This document shows, piece after piece, positions 34,093-44,186 of a DNA stretch of 64,000 bases (the first letter of the stretch is position 1; each line of letters opens with the position of its first letter). The notes below the pieces were generated by a model that made no database searches, was not told the DNA's origin, and saw only the letters and a program-made list of their open reading frames with translations. The position numbers were made by a program, and so were the translations under genes. The stretch is from Naganishia liquefaciens (lineage: Eukaryota; Basidiomycota; Tremellomycetes; Filobasidiales; Filobasidiaceae), in the NCBI GenBank assembly GCA_013423385.1, contig BLZA01000005.1, positions 744,001 through 808,000 on the forward strand, written 5' to 3'.

Positions 34093-34506
34093 ATGAAAGC
34101 TTTCGGCAAATGCATATTTAGTGATAGCACACGGGAGTGCACGGTTGATCGAGGCATGATTCTGATAGACAAAATGCACGAGACACACACATTGGGACCA
34201 ATTCTCTTAGTTACACTGCAGGAACCGTCGCACGACTTGCCCTCCGGGCTTCCCATCGCCGACGATCCCGCAAGGCCTCGCCAGGACGAGGACCAGAACT
34301 CTATGAGGACCAGGGTTCAAAAAATAACACACTATTCGGGGTACAAGGTGGAGAAGATACTGGAGCTCATCGAAACGTGGGACAAATACACCCATCTACG
34401 CATGCAAGGTTTCAGATTGCGCCGTGAGGATGGTTCTTTTAGTAATCAGCGTGATTGCGCGCGGTACGGCATCACCCCATATGATACGATAGTCTCGGTC
34501 AGATGA
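34093..34506 (+). CDS. Small orphan protein with a possible ubiquitin-like C-terminus
   Basis: An uninterrupted 137-codon frame, MKAFGKCIFSDSTRECTVDR to TIVSVR. The last 35 residues, FRLRREDGSFSNQRDCARYG and ITPYDTIVSVR, follow the order seen at the end of ubiquitin-like folds (strand, D-G turn, short helix, YGI.. .DTI strand). The segment KITHYSGYKVEKILELIETW could be the preceding helix. This is pattern resemblance only. No neighbour suggests a job, and an undetected upstream exon is possible. Confidence 0.45.
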   Translation: MKAFGKCIFSDSTRECTVDRGMILIDKMHETHTLGPILLVTLQEPSHDLPSGLPIADDPARPRQDEDQNSMRTRVQKITHYSGYKVEKILELIETWDKYTHLRMQGFRLRREDGSFSNQRDCARYGITPYDTIVSVR

Positions 34507-36108
34507 GTTGCGTCGCAGCCGAGCCGCGTGCGACGGAGTTGACTCTCGCTATCGACTGTTTTTTTCTCAAGCCTTCGAGAGCGGCTTCCGGAGACCAAGG
34601 GCGAAGGCAATAAACGGTAGTAGATATCGTCGCAGCGCTTGTAGCCACACTGTATGTCTTCTGTAACACAGGATGATTGTTTAGATAGGAAAAGTCCTTC
34701 TTGACGTACAGCGTCTCCCCGTTGTCCGGATCAGGTTGGCTCTGATTGCAAAGGTGGCTTGTGCTTCATCCGAAGACTGTGCTGTCTTCGATATCAAGTA
34801 CTGCTATAAACGACATCTTGAAGCTTGAAACGTCGCTAGAGGCGTGTGCTTGTGCTCCTTAGAGATCGCTGTTGCTCGCAAGACCTCCGGTCAACGGTCC
34901 ACGGTCCATATCTTCATTTCAAGCGTTTTTTCTCGGATGATCAGTGCCGAAATGTTTCGGTTTGGCAATCTCAAGAGACCGTCGTCTATGATGTGCCTCC
35001 GCAGAAATGCCGTTCTATCGAGTACCTTGCCCGGAACAAAGCAACACCCGATGACTAATCGGTCATGCCTCTTCAGCAACGCATCACAGACTAAAGTTAG
35101 CGATCAGGATACTTGGAATTAACTAAGAGCCCAAGCATATCTAGGAGAACGCTCTCGGAGAACGCTCACATCTAAGGCAATGTCTTCCTGCAAGGAAAAG
35201 GGAAGGGCCGGCGAGAGACCCGCGTGTAGGGAAGCCAAATACAGGTAATGTTAAAAAACGAAAGAGTTGCAGAAAAGTGATGCAAGTCTTACGGAAGTTT
35301 ACGTGGTGCAGGCCCCATACTCGGCAAGGTCAAGGTCAAAGTCAAAGGGTTTTCATGAACTTCCCTCGACATTGGTAGCTCGGACGTGCGAAGCGCAAGA
35401 CACTCGCGCCAGGGAGAGCGAGAGGACGCGAGACTCTCTCGTTACCGAAGAGATCAGTTTGGGTTCACATGTCAAATAATGACGTTTGATATGCTCTCAA
35501 TTAGGAGCTTTCGCTTGGCAGTTGTTCTGGTGCGACTTTCAGTAAGAATTGTCTCATATGACGATGATTGCGATCATAGTCGAGGCAGTATAGCTATTGA
35601 GAGAGCTGCAGTAATCTCGCCACCAAAGGACGATGGGTCACATTGCGGCACATTGAGCTGCGGGAGCGGAAGAAAGCGCACGGCTCCGGAGACGACGTCA
35701 GGGCCGCGCTTGACAAAAAGAAAACGATGCGATCGTATCCGCGCCGAGTCATGAAGGCCGCGGGGCGTTTGGTCAGCTTGGACGGTCGTGTGCACCTTTT
35801 TGCTCCCCATCGTGTCTCCCGCAGACACTCCCCCGTGTACACCCTTCACCGCAAGCAGCGTCGGTAGAAGGACAATCGGCCTCGCCAGCAAAAACCCCGG
35901 AAAAAAAGGAGCAGTTCGAAAGCGCAATCGTCGCGGATTTCGTGTATCAGTTGACGGAGACCTTCACATTGAATCTCCCTCGTCCAATCCATTCATCCAT
36001 CCATCCATTCATCCATTCTATTCCTCATCGGTCCTCGTCTCGCCTTTCAACGAGACACTCGACACGGATAGTCTTATCAAAATCGATCAGGGATCGAAAC
36101 AGTAGCGT
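34507..36108. other. Long intergenic region and eIF4G promoter
   Basis: About 1.6 kb. Small frames on both strands are unsupported. Visible structure is limited to a duplicated GGAGAACGCTC (about 35141-35168), a GGTCAA/AGTCAA cluster near 35328, and a CCAT/TCCA-type microsatellite at 35987-36019. The right part should hold the eIF4G promoter and transcription start. Confidence 0.5.
35987..36019. repeat. ATCC/ATTC tetranucleotide microsatellite
   Basis: About eight imperfect 4-nt units (ATCC and ATTC) in the upstream region or leader of eIF4G. Confidence 0.8.
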
Positions 36109-36166
36109 GTGAGTTTTTGAGTCGCGATCGCGTGTCGCCTCGGTCCAGCACTAACTCGTTCCGTAG
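36109..36166 (+). other. Predicted 5' UTR intron of eIF4G
   Basis: Donor GTGAGTTTTTGAG at 36109 and acceptor CACTAACTCGTTCCGTAG ending at 36166 give a 58-nt intron with a perfect CTAAC branch site, the same architecture as the coding introns. It lies 180 bp before the eIF4G start in sequence that has no open frame of its own, so it most likely interrupts the leader. Confidence 0.6.
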
Positions 36167-36345
36167 TTACGCTCATACAGCTTCATCGCACAGCGTCCAC
36201 CAACGCCTTGTCATCATCGTCTTTGGGACCACTTGACTGTGACCACTCAGAGACACTACATCCTCGCCATCCTATCCCGATCGTCGTATCAACCCGCCTC
36301 TTCGAGTTGAATTCGACATCGAGATTCTCTGCCAACCTCTAGAAA

Positions 36346-39300
36346 ATGAGCAAACCCACTCAGTCCACCACCGGTGGCAAACCCGCTCCTCAACCGCGCA
36401 GCCTCGCCGGATCCGTCTGGGCGCGCGGCCCGCCCCAGTCGTCCCAGCCGGCATCCCAGAACGCCTCGCCCTTGGCATCGCCGAACCCGAACAACAAGGA
36501 AAAGCTCGCCGGTACGGACTCGGTGCCCGCCAGTGCGCCGTCGAGCGGACGACAGAGCCAGGCCGGACACAAGGGTAAGCCCGCGGCGGCTGCCGAGGCT
36601 GCCCCCGTCGCGGCTGCCAAGGCCGTCAACATCCCGACGCCTCCCGTCGCTGCTGCTCCGGGTAAAGCGATGGGTCTAAACTTTGGAACGATCGATAACC
36701 CGGAATCCGTGATTAGCTCGTCGCCGGCTGCCAAGCCCACGACCGGTGCCCATCTTGGCGAGGGTGAAAAGGTCAAGAGCTTTGGAAGCGTGGCGGCTGC
36801 CGCCGCTTCGGCACCTGCTGCTGCGTCTGCTGACAAGGCCGCTCCCGCTCCTGCTCCCGCTCCCGCTCCCGCTCCGGCCAAACCCAAATTTGACCCGCAC
36901 AAGATGTTCCAAAAGGCTCCTCAGGCCCAGGCCCAGGCCCCGGCCCAAGCTCCGGCTGCTTCTCCAGCTCCCGTCGCTGCGACGCCTTCGCCTGCGCCCT
37001 CAACCTCCAACCCGATCTCGCCTGCCCCCGCACCGATCGCTTTGGCCTCGCCCGCGCCTGTCCCGCACAACCCGTATGTCAACATGCCTGTTCAGCAACA
37101 GGGTCAGCCAGGCATTCAGCAGGCTCGAGGATACAATGCCCAGGGACAACCCATGGTTCACGCGCAGCCGTTCTCGCCTTCTGGCGCGCCGCCCAACGGT
37201 CGAGGCGTGCAGCAGCATCGATCCCCGATTATGAACAACGCTCAGCTGCACGCTCAACCCGGATTCAACCCGGCGACGGGCGTCTTCCAGCCCGCCGGGC
37301 CCGGCGGCGTTCGATCGGGCGGCCGACCGACCGGCCAGCCGATGGGCAACCGAGGTGGTCCCGGTTTCCCGCCTCAGATGCAAGGACAGCAGTTCCCTGG
37401 CATGCCGCAGGGCTTCAACCCGTACCAGCAGCATTACGGTGGTGCTTACGGGGAATTCCAGCCGCAGTATCCGTACCCGCAGCACTACCAGGGCATGCCC
37501 GGCGGTGCAGGTCCCGGTGCCGCAGGTCAACCGGGAGCTGTCCCGGCCGTCGTCGGAAGCCCCAACATGGGTCGACCCCAGTTGCACAATGCCAGTTCGA
37601 GCTTTTCGTCAGCCGCCACCAGCGGTCTCCCTACCCCTAGCGGACCGGGTGGCGCATCTCCAATGTCCCCGCAGCCGACGCCCGGTACACCGATGCAAAG
37701 CCATCGCGCACCAACAATGTTTACGCCCAACGCCGCGGCTTTCTCGCCCGGTGCGGCCGCATTCACCCCCGGTGGCGCTCCGGCGTCGCCCTTTGTGCCC
37801 AGCAAGCCTAAATCGAGTGCCATCAAGATCGCGCGACCGGACGGAACGCCGCTTGACTTGTCGACCGAGGCGAAAAAGGTCAAGAGCACCGGTCCCTCGG
37901 CTGCGGCGATTGCCGCTGCTGCAAGCGCCGCTGCTAGTGCCTCGCCCAAGCCCGCTGTGGCGACCCCTGTTGTCGTTCGCATCGAGTCGCCCGTGCAAAA
38001 GCAGGAGCGTGAGCGTGAGCTAGAAGCCGAGAAGAAGCGAAAGGAGGAGGATGCGCGGGCGGAGAAGGAGCGATTGGAGCGCAAGGAGGCAAAGGAGCGG
38101 GAAGAGAAGGAAGCTGCCGAAAAGGCTCAAGCCGACAAGGAGAGGAAAGAGGCTGAAGCCGCCGCCGAGGCCGAAAAGAAGGCTCAAGAGGAAAAGGCCG
38201 AGCAAGAGAAGAAGGTTGCAGATGACAAGGCTGAGGCAGACCAGAAGGCGGCCGACGAGAAGCAGGCGGCTGATGACAAAAAAGCCGAGGACGACAAGAA
38301 GGCCGAGGAACCCACTCCGGCATCCGAGTCTATTGCGGCCAAGTTCGCCTCGTTCGCCGGTTTGCCCTCCAAGCCGTCGCACGAAGTTTTGGAAAAGGCC
38401 AAGCTCGCCGCGCCCGAACTTGACGGCATGTCGGCTCAGTCCACGCCGCGGGGATCGCCTGCCATGTCGCATGCTTCGCTCGCTCCCGTGCCCGAGGGCC
38501 GAAAGGCTCCTCCGGCGGGTTTGGAAATTGCTTCCAATTTGGCTTTGAAGACCGCCAAGGTCATCGAGGACATTCGAGCCATCACCTACCCGGCGGGTAT
38601 CTCTGCGCCCAACGCTTCGTTGAATGCTCACGCATCGGGCGGCAAGTTCCGATACGATCGAGAATTCTTGTTGCAGTTCTTGAACATCTGCAAGGAGAAG
38701 GTCGAATACGAGGCCTCCCTGGAAAGCTTGATCGACAGGAGCAGCGCAAGCCAGAACTCGTTCAGCAGGGCAGGAAGCCCGCGACCCGGCCAAATGAGGC
38801 GAGGAAACAGTTCCATGAACGGACCGATGGGTTCCTTCAAGGGATCTGGCGGACCCGGTGGCATGGGCAACTTTGGTAGCGGCAACTTTGGCGGTCGTCC
38901 CGCTCAAACGAGTGCCGAACGTTACGCGGCTTCGCGGGACAACCTCGGCAACGCGTTTGCCGGCGCCCGAAACTCCCAAGCTTCCTTGTCGAGGACGTCT
39001 TCCCAGACGGGTATCAACAACATGGGCCAGGGCGGTATGCGCAACGATTCCCGTGCGCGCAGTGCTCGAGGCAAGCCCCGAGATGGCAGTGGTCGTGGAC
39101 CACCGCAGCAGCCACTTGACCCGAACGTGGCACCTCTCGAGATCTCGGAGAACCGATGGACGCCGGGCGTTCAGAGCAAGCGACCAGGACAAGCCGACGA
39201 AAGCTCGCCCGCCTTCATCGAACGAAAGGTCAAGGCTCTGCTCAACAAGCTTACCGCCGAAAAGTTCGAGTCCATCTCCAACCAGATTCTCGAATGGGCC

Positions 39301-41209
39301 AACAAATCCGCCAACGAGAAGGATGGTCAGACCTTGCGCTTGGTCATCAAGCTCATTTTCGAAAAAGCCAAAGACGAGCAGTTCTGGTCGAAGATGTACG
39401 CAGCGTTGTGCCACAAGCTGTGGCGTGACATCAGCACAGACGTTGCGGATGAGCAGATGGTTGCCGCCGATGGCAAGCCTCTTCCCGCTGGTCTCTTGTT
39501 CCGGAAGTACTTGCTCAACCGTTGTCAAGAAGACTTCGAAAAGGGTTGGAAGCAAAAGCTTGACGCATCTGCGGCTGCCAAGGAGAAGGCTTCAGACGAT
39601 CAGAAGAAGAAGGCTGAACACGATGCCGCTGTCGAAGCGGGCGGCGAAGTCGAGGAATTCAAGTTCTCGGATGAATACTATGCCGAAGCCGCCGCCAAGC
39701 GACAGGGTCTCGGTCTCATCAAGTTTATCGGTGAATTGTTCAAGCTCGAGATTCTGTCGACCAAGGTCATTCACGGCATCATTGTCAAGCTACTCGGCAA
39801 TGTTGTGGATCCGGATGAGGAAGATGTCGAGTCACTTTGTCAATTGATGACGACCGTCGGAGCCAAGATGGAAGCCCAGCCCAAGATGTCGCAGCAGGTT
39901 GGCCTCTACATGGAGCGAATGAAGGATTTGGCACGAAGTGAACACCTTTCATCCCGTATTCGATTCATGGTCGAGGTAGGTAGCAGGCTCTTGCGTAACT
40001 CCGACTAGTACTGACATGTGCTCGCAGGATGTCATCGAGATGCACCGCAACCGATGGCAGGCAAGAAACCCCAAGGGCGAAAGCGGTCCTATGACAATCG
40101 AGCAGGTTCACGCTAAGGTAAGTCTGTCATCCGGTTTATAGTGTTATCGAGTTGACGACAAAACATCTTTCCAGGCTCGAGCCGAAGCTGAAGCGAACAG
40201 AGTTGCGGCTTCTCGGATCAACACCAGTTCAATACCTCGCGGAAACAGTGCTTCCCGAGGTGGATCTCCCCATGCGCGTGACCGAGCTGGATTCGGCGGA
40301 CCCGGAGGTGATGCATGGACCCCGGTCAACAACAGGCTGCCTCCTAAGCCTGCCGACATGAGCGCTTTCGGTAACATCAAGACCAGCGGCGGTCCTCCGG
40401 CCTTCGGTCCCCAGAGCGTCTTTGGCAGGAAGAAGGGCGGCAAGGCTAGCGAGGATGTCACACCTCCTTTATCTCGAACCCCATCAAGCAACATGTTTAG
40501 CGCCCTTCTCGAGGGCAACGATGATGGCGAGTCGTCCAGTTCGCCAGCGGATGCTCCTCAGCGCAAGAGGTTGCAGCTTCAGCCTCGAACGGTCTCATCG
40601 ACAGATGTGGACAATGCTGAACCCGAAGCGGAAGCAGAAGACAATGCGTCTGCGAACGGAGAGGCCGAGGGCAACGAGATGTCCGAGGAAGAGATCGAAC
40701 GTAAGATCAAGAACGATGTTGAGGAGCTCTGGGGCGAGAAAGATCAAGGCGGAACTCGAAAGCCGAGCGACATTGCCGAGTACTTTGAAGCGCTACCCGA
40801 GTCGGGACGAGTCAAGCTCGCTGCCAAGCTGGTCGAGGATGTCTTCCGACTTTCCAAGCAGAGTGACACCGACGTCGTTGTCAAGGGTTTCGCATTGGCA
40901 CTGGAACAGGATGTTTTGACCTCGGAGCAAGCGAAGGAAGCGTGAGTGGATGTTGTCCCCGTTTGAAGCTCTGGTAACTGATCCAGGCGAGGTCTCTTCA
41001 GTATGTTGCCGCAGATCGAAATGCTCGATGACCTTGCGATGGATGTTCCCAAGGCTTATGAGTTCGCCGCCGATCTCATCATTGTATCCAATCTCCAATC
41101 CGAGGTTGACGCTTTGGGAGACGCCATCGAATCTTACGGCGAGCCCAAGATCACCCCGAAAGACAAGTTGCTTGCCGCTGTCGGAAAGCAGAGCTCCGCT
41201 TCCGCTTAG
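36346..41209 (+). CDS. TIF4631: Translation initiation factor eIF4G
   Basis: Four coding exons (36346-39975, 40028-40117, 40175-40941, 41002-41209) encode 1,564 residues, starting MSKPTQSTTGGKPAPQPRSL. Residues 1-560 are Ala/Pro/Gln/Gly-rich and disordered. A highly charged Lys/Glu/Ala helix follows (about 560-660). The canonical eIF4E-binding motif YxxxxL(phi) is YDREFLL at residues 770-776. RGG/RS-like low complexity follows, then the MIF4G HEAT domain from about residue 955: AFIERKVKALLNKLTAEKF, ISNQILEWANKSANEKDGQT, IKLIFEKAKDEQFWSKMYAA, CQEDFEKGW. A C-terminal helical region (EEEIERKIKNDVEELWGE to DALGDAIESYGEPK) is MA3-like. eIF4G bridges cap-bound eIF4E, eIF4A and eIF3. All three introns keep the frame. 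Confidence 0.96.
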
Positions 41210-41438
41210 AGCGCCGCGTCACCGTCAAAAGGACATCTGGGCGATGGCATGCAGTACGATATATACCCTATCCTCCATCAGCATCAGAACTTCGCCGGCA
41301 TATCCCGCGCGAATGGGGCATATATCAGCAAGGATTTCGAGAGACCATCTTGCATATCAAAAGTACGACAACACCCGCATATAATTCACTCGCGGGCAAG
41401 CAACATAGAGTAAAACTATCGCGATTTCGAAGCAACGA

Positions 41439-41479
41439 GGAGCATGAGCATCGGCATGATCAGCATGAGCATGAGCAGG
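41439..41479. repeat. GAGCAT-type short tandem repeat
   Basis: Imperfect 6-nt units (GAGCAT, CGGCAT, CAGCAT) in the 3' region between eIF4G and the dabb gene. It has no evident coding role. Confidence 0.6.
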
Positions 41480-41672
41480 AGGACTGTAAAGCAGTGGGAG
41501 ATCATCCATTTGCGTGAAGTTTGGCAAAGGTCAGGATTTACAAACTCTGTAGCATAGCATTTGGCGATTCGGATTTCGCTTTTCTTTAATTCGCAGCGGT
41601 ATCTCTGAAATATGCGTATTCATGAATTGTCAACATCCATTACACCCGGAACTCTGTTGCGTGCATCATGCC

Positions 41673-42141
41673 TTAAGCGCCTTTCCATCCTTCCTCAAAG
41701 TCGAGCACGACAACCCCATCGCAGATCCCCCGTTCCGGTACAGCCCATTCCTTGATGAACGCCTGGTGCGCTTCATCGTGGTCGCAATAGTAGTCCAAGT
41801 CCTCGGAAGACGCAAATTCAAGGATAAAGCCGATCTGCATATCATGGTGGAAGGGTTCTTTAGAGATCTGACGGCCGCCTTTGGCGCTCTGAGAAGGGAT
41901 GATGCGTGAGAGATGAACAGGAACGAGGGCAATGAGCTACGTACGAGGATGTAGGGTTTACCGTCCTTCTTGCATGCGTCTTTGAGGTTCAGGAGCGCCC
42001 GATATAGGCCCGCCTGATCATCCGCGCTTGCTTTGGCATTGAACTTGAAGGAGACTGGATATTGTAAGGGAGACACAGGTCAGATGCTTGCTTCTATGGA
42101 GAAGGACAACGGGACAGACCGATGTGGGTGACGGGATTCAT
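41673..42141 (-). CDS. Stress-responsive A/B-barrel (dabb) domain protein
   Basis: Three exons (42141-42120, 42054-41945, 41888-41673) encode 115 residues. The first exon is 22 nt (MNPVTHI) and splices in phase to VSFKFNAKASADDQAGLYRA. The dabb pattern is MNPVTHIVSFKF at the start, LNLKDACKKDGKPYIL in the helix, and DMQIGFILEFASSEDLDYYC and DHDEAHQAFIKEWAVP in the second half. It ends GVVVLDFEEGWKGA, TAA at 41675-41673. Dabb proteins are dimeric alpha+beta barrels, some stress-induced and some acting as cyclases or monooxygenases, so the reaction cannot be inferred. It diverges from the MDR oxidoreductase across 436 bp. Confidence 0.9.
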
Positions 42142-42577
42142 TGTCTGTGATCTTGCTGGGGTTGCTTGGAGGTGCTGTATGACGATACGTCAAAGGCCTA
42201 GAGGGAAGAGCTCAGATGTCTATTATATCCCTGTCCGTTGAAGTGTTCTGGAAAGATGCTGTCTCTGAAGGCCGAAGCTGTCTCAAGCAGAGCTCGCAGC
42301 CCGAATGAAATGGAAGATTGCCAGATCTACGGTTATGCATTCCATGGAACCGGAAACCTCCACCTTGATCGAGGCGTCGGAATCGGATGATTCGTAATCT
42401 GGCACCGAGATGAGCATGGCATGGATGGTGGTCAACTTTTTTGATGTTGGGCCGGTATAATTAAAAAGCAAGATCAGCCTCACCGCACAACTTCCCTGGT
42501 GCACAAGCTCAAGAAGATCGCTCAAGCTCCGATTGGCCAGTAATTGACCAAGTCATCCCAGTTCGTATCCGCCCAAC

Positions 42578-43935
42578 ATGCGCATGCCCGTCAACAAGGC
42601 CTTCCAGTTCACGGAAGGCGGACCGCTGTCCAAGACCCTCAAGCTCGTCCAGTCACCGATTCCCGAACCGCAGCCCGAAGAGATTGTCGTCAATATATCT
42701 GCCGCCGCATTGAACCCTGTTGATGTCCAATTGTAAGCAATACTTTCTTCGGCAAGAACGCTGTCAGACTGATCATTCACTTCGATAGATCTTCTTCGAG
42801 CGACAAGGTTCTCGCCATGATGGACGTCAAGCCCGCCTCGCCCACCAACCCCAAAGTGCCCGGAATGGACTTTAGCGGTAAGGTCCATGCCATTGGGAGC
42901 AACGTCGACAAGACAAGATTCAATGTCGGTGACGAAGTTTTCGGGCTCGCGATGGATATCACGGGCAAGGGAACGATGCAGCAGTATCTCGCCATGACGC
43001 CGGCTCCTCCTGGGGACGAGCAGGGCAGTCATGTCATCATTAAGAAACCGGAACATCTGACGCCAATTCAAGCGGCGGCGTTGCCGCTCGTCTATTCGAC
43101 GATCTACACAGGATTCGTGCATCATGGCCACCTCACGTACCCGTCAGAGGCTACGCACAACCAAGCCGCATCTACAAGCACTTTGGGCAAGGGAAAATCA
43201 GTGTTAATTCTCGGTGGATCAGGAGGAACGGGGAGCATGGCGATCCAATTCGCCAAGCAGATTCCGGAAGTCGGCGGGCGGATCGTGACGAGCTGTTCGG
43301 GCAAGAATGCAGACTTTGTCAAGCAGCTCGGGGCTGTCGAGGTATGTCAGGCCGCATAAAGATCATTGTTGACTTGCTAATACCCAAACTCGAAAGGTCA
43401 TTGACTACACCAAGCAGGCCGTCGTGGAAGCGGCATTGAACAGCCAATATGCGCCGTTTGATCTCGTCTTTGACTGTGTCGGCGGAGCAGACTTTATCCC
43501 GCATCTCGACAAGCTGCTCGTAAATGATTCCGAAGACCCGAAGCGGGGAATGTATGTCACCATCGTCGGCGATAGTGAGTATCAGTCTTCACAGAGGTAT
43601 TCGAGCGTTACTGACCTTTGAGATAGAAACGAGCAGGGATTCCATGGGCGGACCTATTACCAATGAATTGAATCCTGCACAGAAACAAAGGGGCAACTAT
43701 GTGTGCATGATGCTTGAAGCTAGTACGGCGCAATTCGAGACCATGTACACGTTCTTGGAGCGCGGTGGGCAGGTGTTTATCGATTCCACGTTTGGATTCA
43801 ACGTAAGTTCTGCAAGCTTGGCGTCGACTATCGGTGACTGATAGATGACCCGCTGAACAGGAGGTGCCTCAGGCGTACGCTCGACTAGAATCCGCTCGCG
43901 CAGTCGGCAAAGTCGTGGTAGACTTTTCGAAATAG
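42578..43935 (+). CDS. MDR-superfamily quinone oxidoreductase/reticulon-4-interacting-like
   Basis: Start MRMPVNKAFQFTEGGPLSK at 42578. It has the GroES-like part (PEPQPEEIVVNISAAALNPV, then VPGMDFSGKVHAIGSNVDKT and FNVGDEVFGL) and the Rossmann part (SVLILGGSGGTGSMAIQFAK, a glycine-rich NADPH loop; KQLGAVE spliced to VIDYTKQ; FDLVFDCVGGADF). The end is EVPQAYARLESARAVGKVVV then DFSK, TAG at 43933-43935. No catalytic or structural zinc cysteines are visible, so this is the zinc-free quinone oxidoreductase branch. The physiological substrate is unknown. Four short introns interrupt it. Confidence 0.92.
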
Positions 43936-44186
43936 ACAATAGACAAGTACGATATGTACATAGACAGCATTTGTGGATTTTGAGCGTAGAGGCGCTCTGC
44001 AAGAAGACGGCGCGACAACACTGCTGTGGCACGAATACCAGATGAGCAGTTGAACACAGTATTGGAGAGGACAGCGAGGTGAACGTATGTCCTTCACCTG
44101 AATTCAGAGCCTTTTGACATCACCAACCTTGATGAGAAGGGCGCATGTAAGATCGCAAGTGATATCGAGGATGCCCGTCACCAACG

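Noticed and set aside
35267-35927. Overlapping small frames on both strands left of eIF4G
   Set aside because: They overlap in several frames, have no conserved pattern or splice signals, and lie in the likely promoter and leader.
38020-39555. 511-codon open frame antisense to eIF4G
   Set aside because: It lies opposite a clear eIF4G frame with MIF4G and eIF4E-binding motifs. Its Leu/Arg-rich sequence is the mirror of the Lys/Glu/Ala-rich host codons and shows no domain.
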